Shown one piece after another: positions 63,578-64,000 of a stretch of 64,000 nucleotides of DNA (position 1 is the stretch's first letter; the number at the start of each line of letters is the position of its first letter). The notes below the pieces were generated by a model. It did not search any database. It saw only the letters and a program-made list of their open reading frames with translations, and was not told the origin of the DNA. Source of the DNA: Parasphingopyxis marina (GTDB lineage: Bacteria; Pseudomonadota; Alphaproteobacteria; Sphingomonadales; Sphingomonadaceae). The DNA is taken from NCBI RefSeq assembly GCF_014237875.1, contig NZ_JACJVJ010000002.1:372001-436000 (forward strand). The letters are read 5' to 3'. Both the position numbers and the translations under genes were made by a program.

Positions 63578-63605
63578 TTGACGCATCTGCTTCCGATTAT
63601 ATAAT
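63578..63605 (+). promoter_or_regulatory. Near-consensus sigma-70 promoter
   Basis: TTGACG at 63578-63583, a 16-base spacer, and a perfect TATAAT at 63600-63605, 31 bases before the methyltransferase start at 63636. The AT-rich patch 63595-63620 stands out from its GC-rich surroundings and has loose dyad symmetry, which could also be an operator. Confidence 0.7.
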
Positions 63606-63635
63606 GTTATATCAAGACAATCAGGAAGCCCCGCC

Positions 63636-64000
63636 ATGTCCGACACTGTGATCCAGGACGCCTTCAAAGGCGAAAATGCCCGCTCCTATGACGATCAATG
63701 GTCGAAGCTCGACCCGTTCCGCCGGGTCCAGCATCTCCTGCTCGACATTGCTTTTGACGAACTGCCCGCCAAGGCCCGTATCCTGAGCGTCGGCGCGGGC
63801 ACCGGCCAGGAAATCCTGTTCCTCGCAGAAAAACATCCGGGCTGGTCGTTTGTCGCGGTCGATCCCTCCGCAGACATGCTGGCGGTATGCCGGGAGAAGA
63901 TGGACGCGATCGGAGCCGGGGACCGGTGCCGCTATCACGCCGGCTTTCTTGAGTCGCTGTCTGAAACCGAGCCGTTCGATGCGGCAACCTGCCTGCTCGT
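63636..64000 (+). CDS. Class I SAM-dependent methyltransferase (3' end outside window)
   Basis: The first 121 residues of a cytoplasmic methyltransferase. SAM-binding motif I is VGAGTGQEI near 51-59, followed by an acidic strand end (FVAVDPSADMLAV) near 72-84, and DAATCLL as motif IV region at the window edge. AGGAAG precedes the start. The target is unknown. The gene has its own strong promoter. Confidence 0.85.
   Translation, partial: MSDTVIQDAFKGENARSYDDQWSKLDPFRRVQHLLLDIAFDELPAKARILSVGAGTGQEILFLAEKHPGWSFVAVDPSADMLAVCREKMDAIGAGDRCRYHAGFLESLSETEPFDAATCLL

Noticed and set aside
1-64000. CRISPR arrays, IS elements, phage genes or toxin-antitoxin pairs
   Set aside because: No regularly spaced repeats, transposase, integrase, phage structural or toxin-antitoxin signatures were seen by reading the sequence and frames.

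Overview
The window reads as a chromosomal segment of a GC-rich (roughly 60-65 percent by eye) alphaproteobacterium, most likely of the order Sphingomonadales. This rests on protein flavour, the compact operons with ATGA or GTGA start/stop overlaps, the class II DAHP synthase, the GspC-N arrangement and the mix of carotenoid oxygenase, aldehyde dehydrogenase and alpha/beta hydrolase genes. It is inference: no rRNA or taxonomic marker is present. No insertion sequence, prophage, integrase or CRISPR array was found, and no stretch over 300 bases lacks a gene.

Region 1 (1-10.9 kb): the end of a TPP-dependent acetolactate-synthase-like enzyme, then a tight four-gene operon: a periplasmic multihaem cytochrome (four CXXCH plus one CX4CH), a lipoprotein with two GlcG/HbpS-like modules, an outer-membrane-type beta barrel, and a 1447-residue decahaem cytochrome with a C-terminal LVIVD-repeat domain. 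It looks like an unusual porin-cytochrome electron conduit.

Region 2 (11-21.9 kb): an atypical SDR, two tandem alpha/beta hydrolases and a small methyltransferase-like gene on the plus strand. Facing them is a minus-strand operon encoding (i) a flavoprotein fused to two cyclic-nucleotide-binding domains and four [4Fe-4S] ferredoxin sites, (ii) a five-helix membrane protein with two bis-His pairs, and (iii) a protein with a cytoplasmic FHA domain, one membrane helix and a periplasmic decahaem domain. A CpdA-like phosphodiesterase gene follows it. Together these look like a signal-gated transmembrane electron-transfer complex, which I consider the most novel system here. A CcmI-like cytochrome c maturation gene lies next to it.

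Region 3 (21.3-30.4 kb): a TetR regulator and a carotenoid oxygenase diverging from a long inverted repeat, a class II DAHP synthase, two GGDEF proteins, a DsrE-like periplasmic protein, a FrnE/DsbA-type oxidoreductase and tRNA-Glu(CTC).

Region 4 (30.4-41.3 kb): an aldehyde dehydrogenase / FAD oxidoreductase / bicupin cluster, glucokinase, PEP carboxylase, a lipoprotein cytochrome c, a quinone oxidoreductase with a crotonase, and an XdhC-like protein.

Region 5 (41.3-53.7 kb): a complete minus-strand type II secretion locus in the order SH3 protein-O-C-D-E-F-G-H-I-J-K-L-M-N.

Region 6 (53.8-64 kb): a hydroxyacid dehydrogenase, an Amt ammonium transporter, a nitronate-monooxygenase-like flavoprotein, a group 4 glycosyltransferase, a small outer-membrane barrel, an alpha/beta hydrolase, SelO, AstD and the start of a SAM methyltransferase with a near-consensus promoter.
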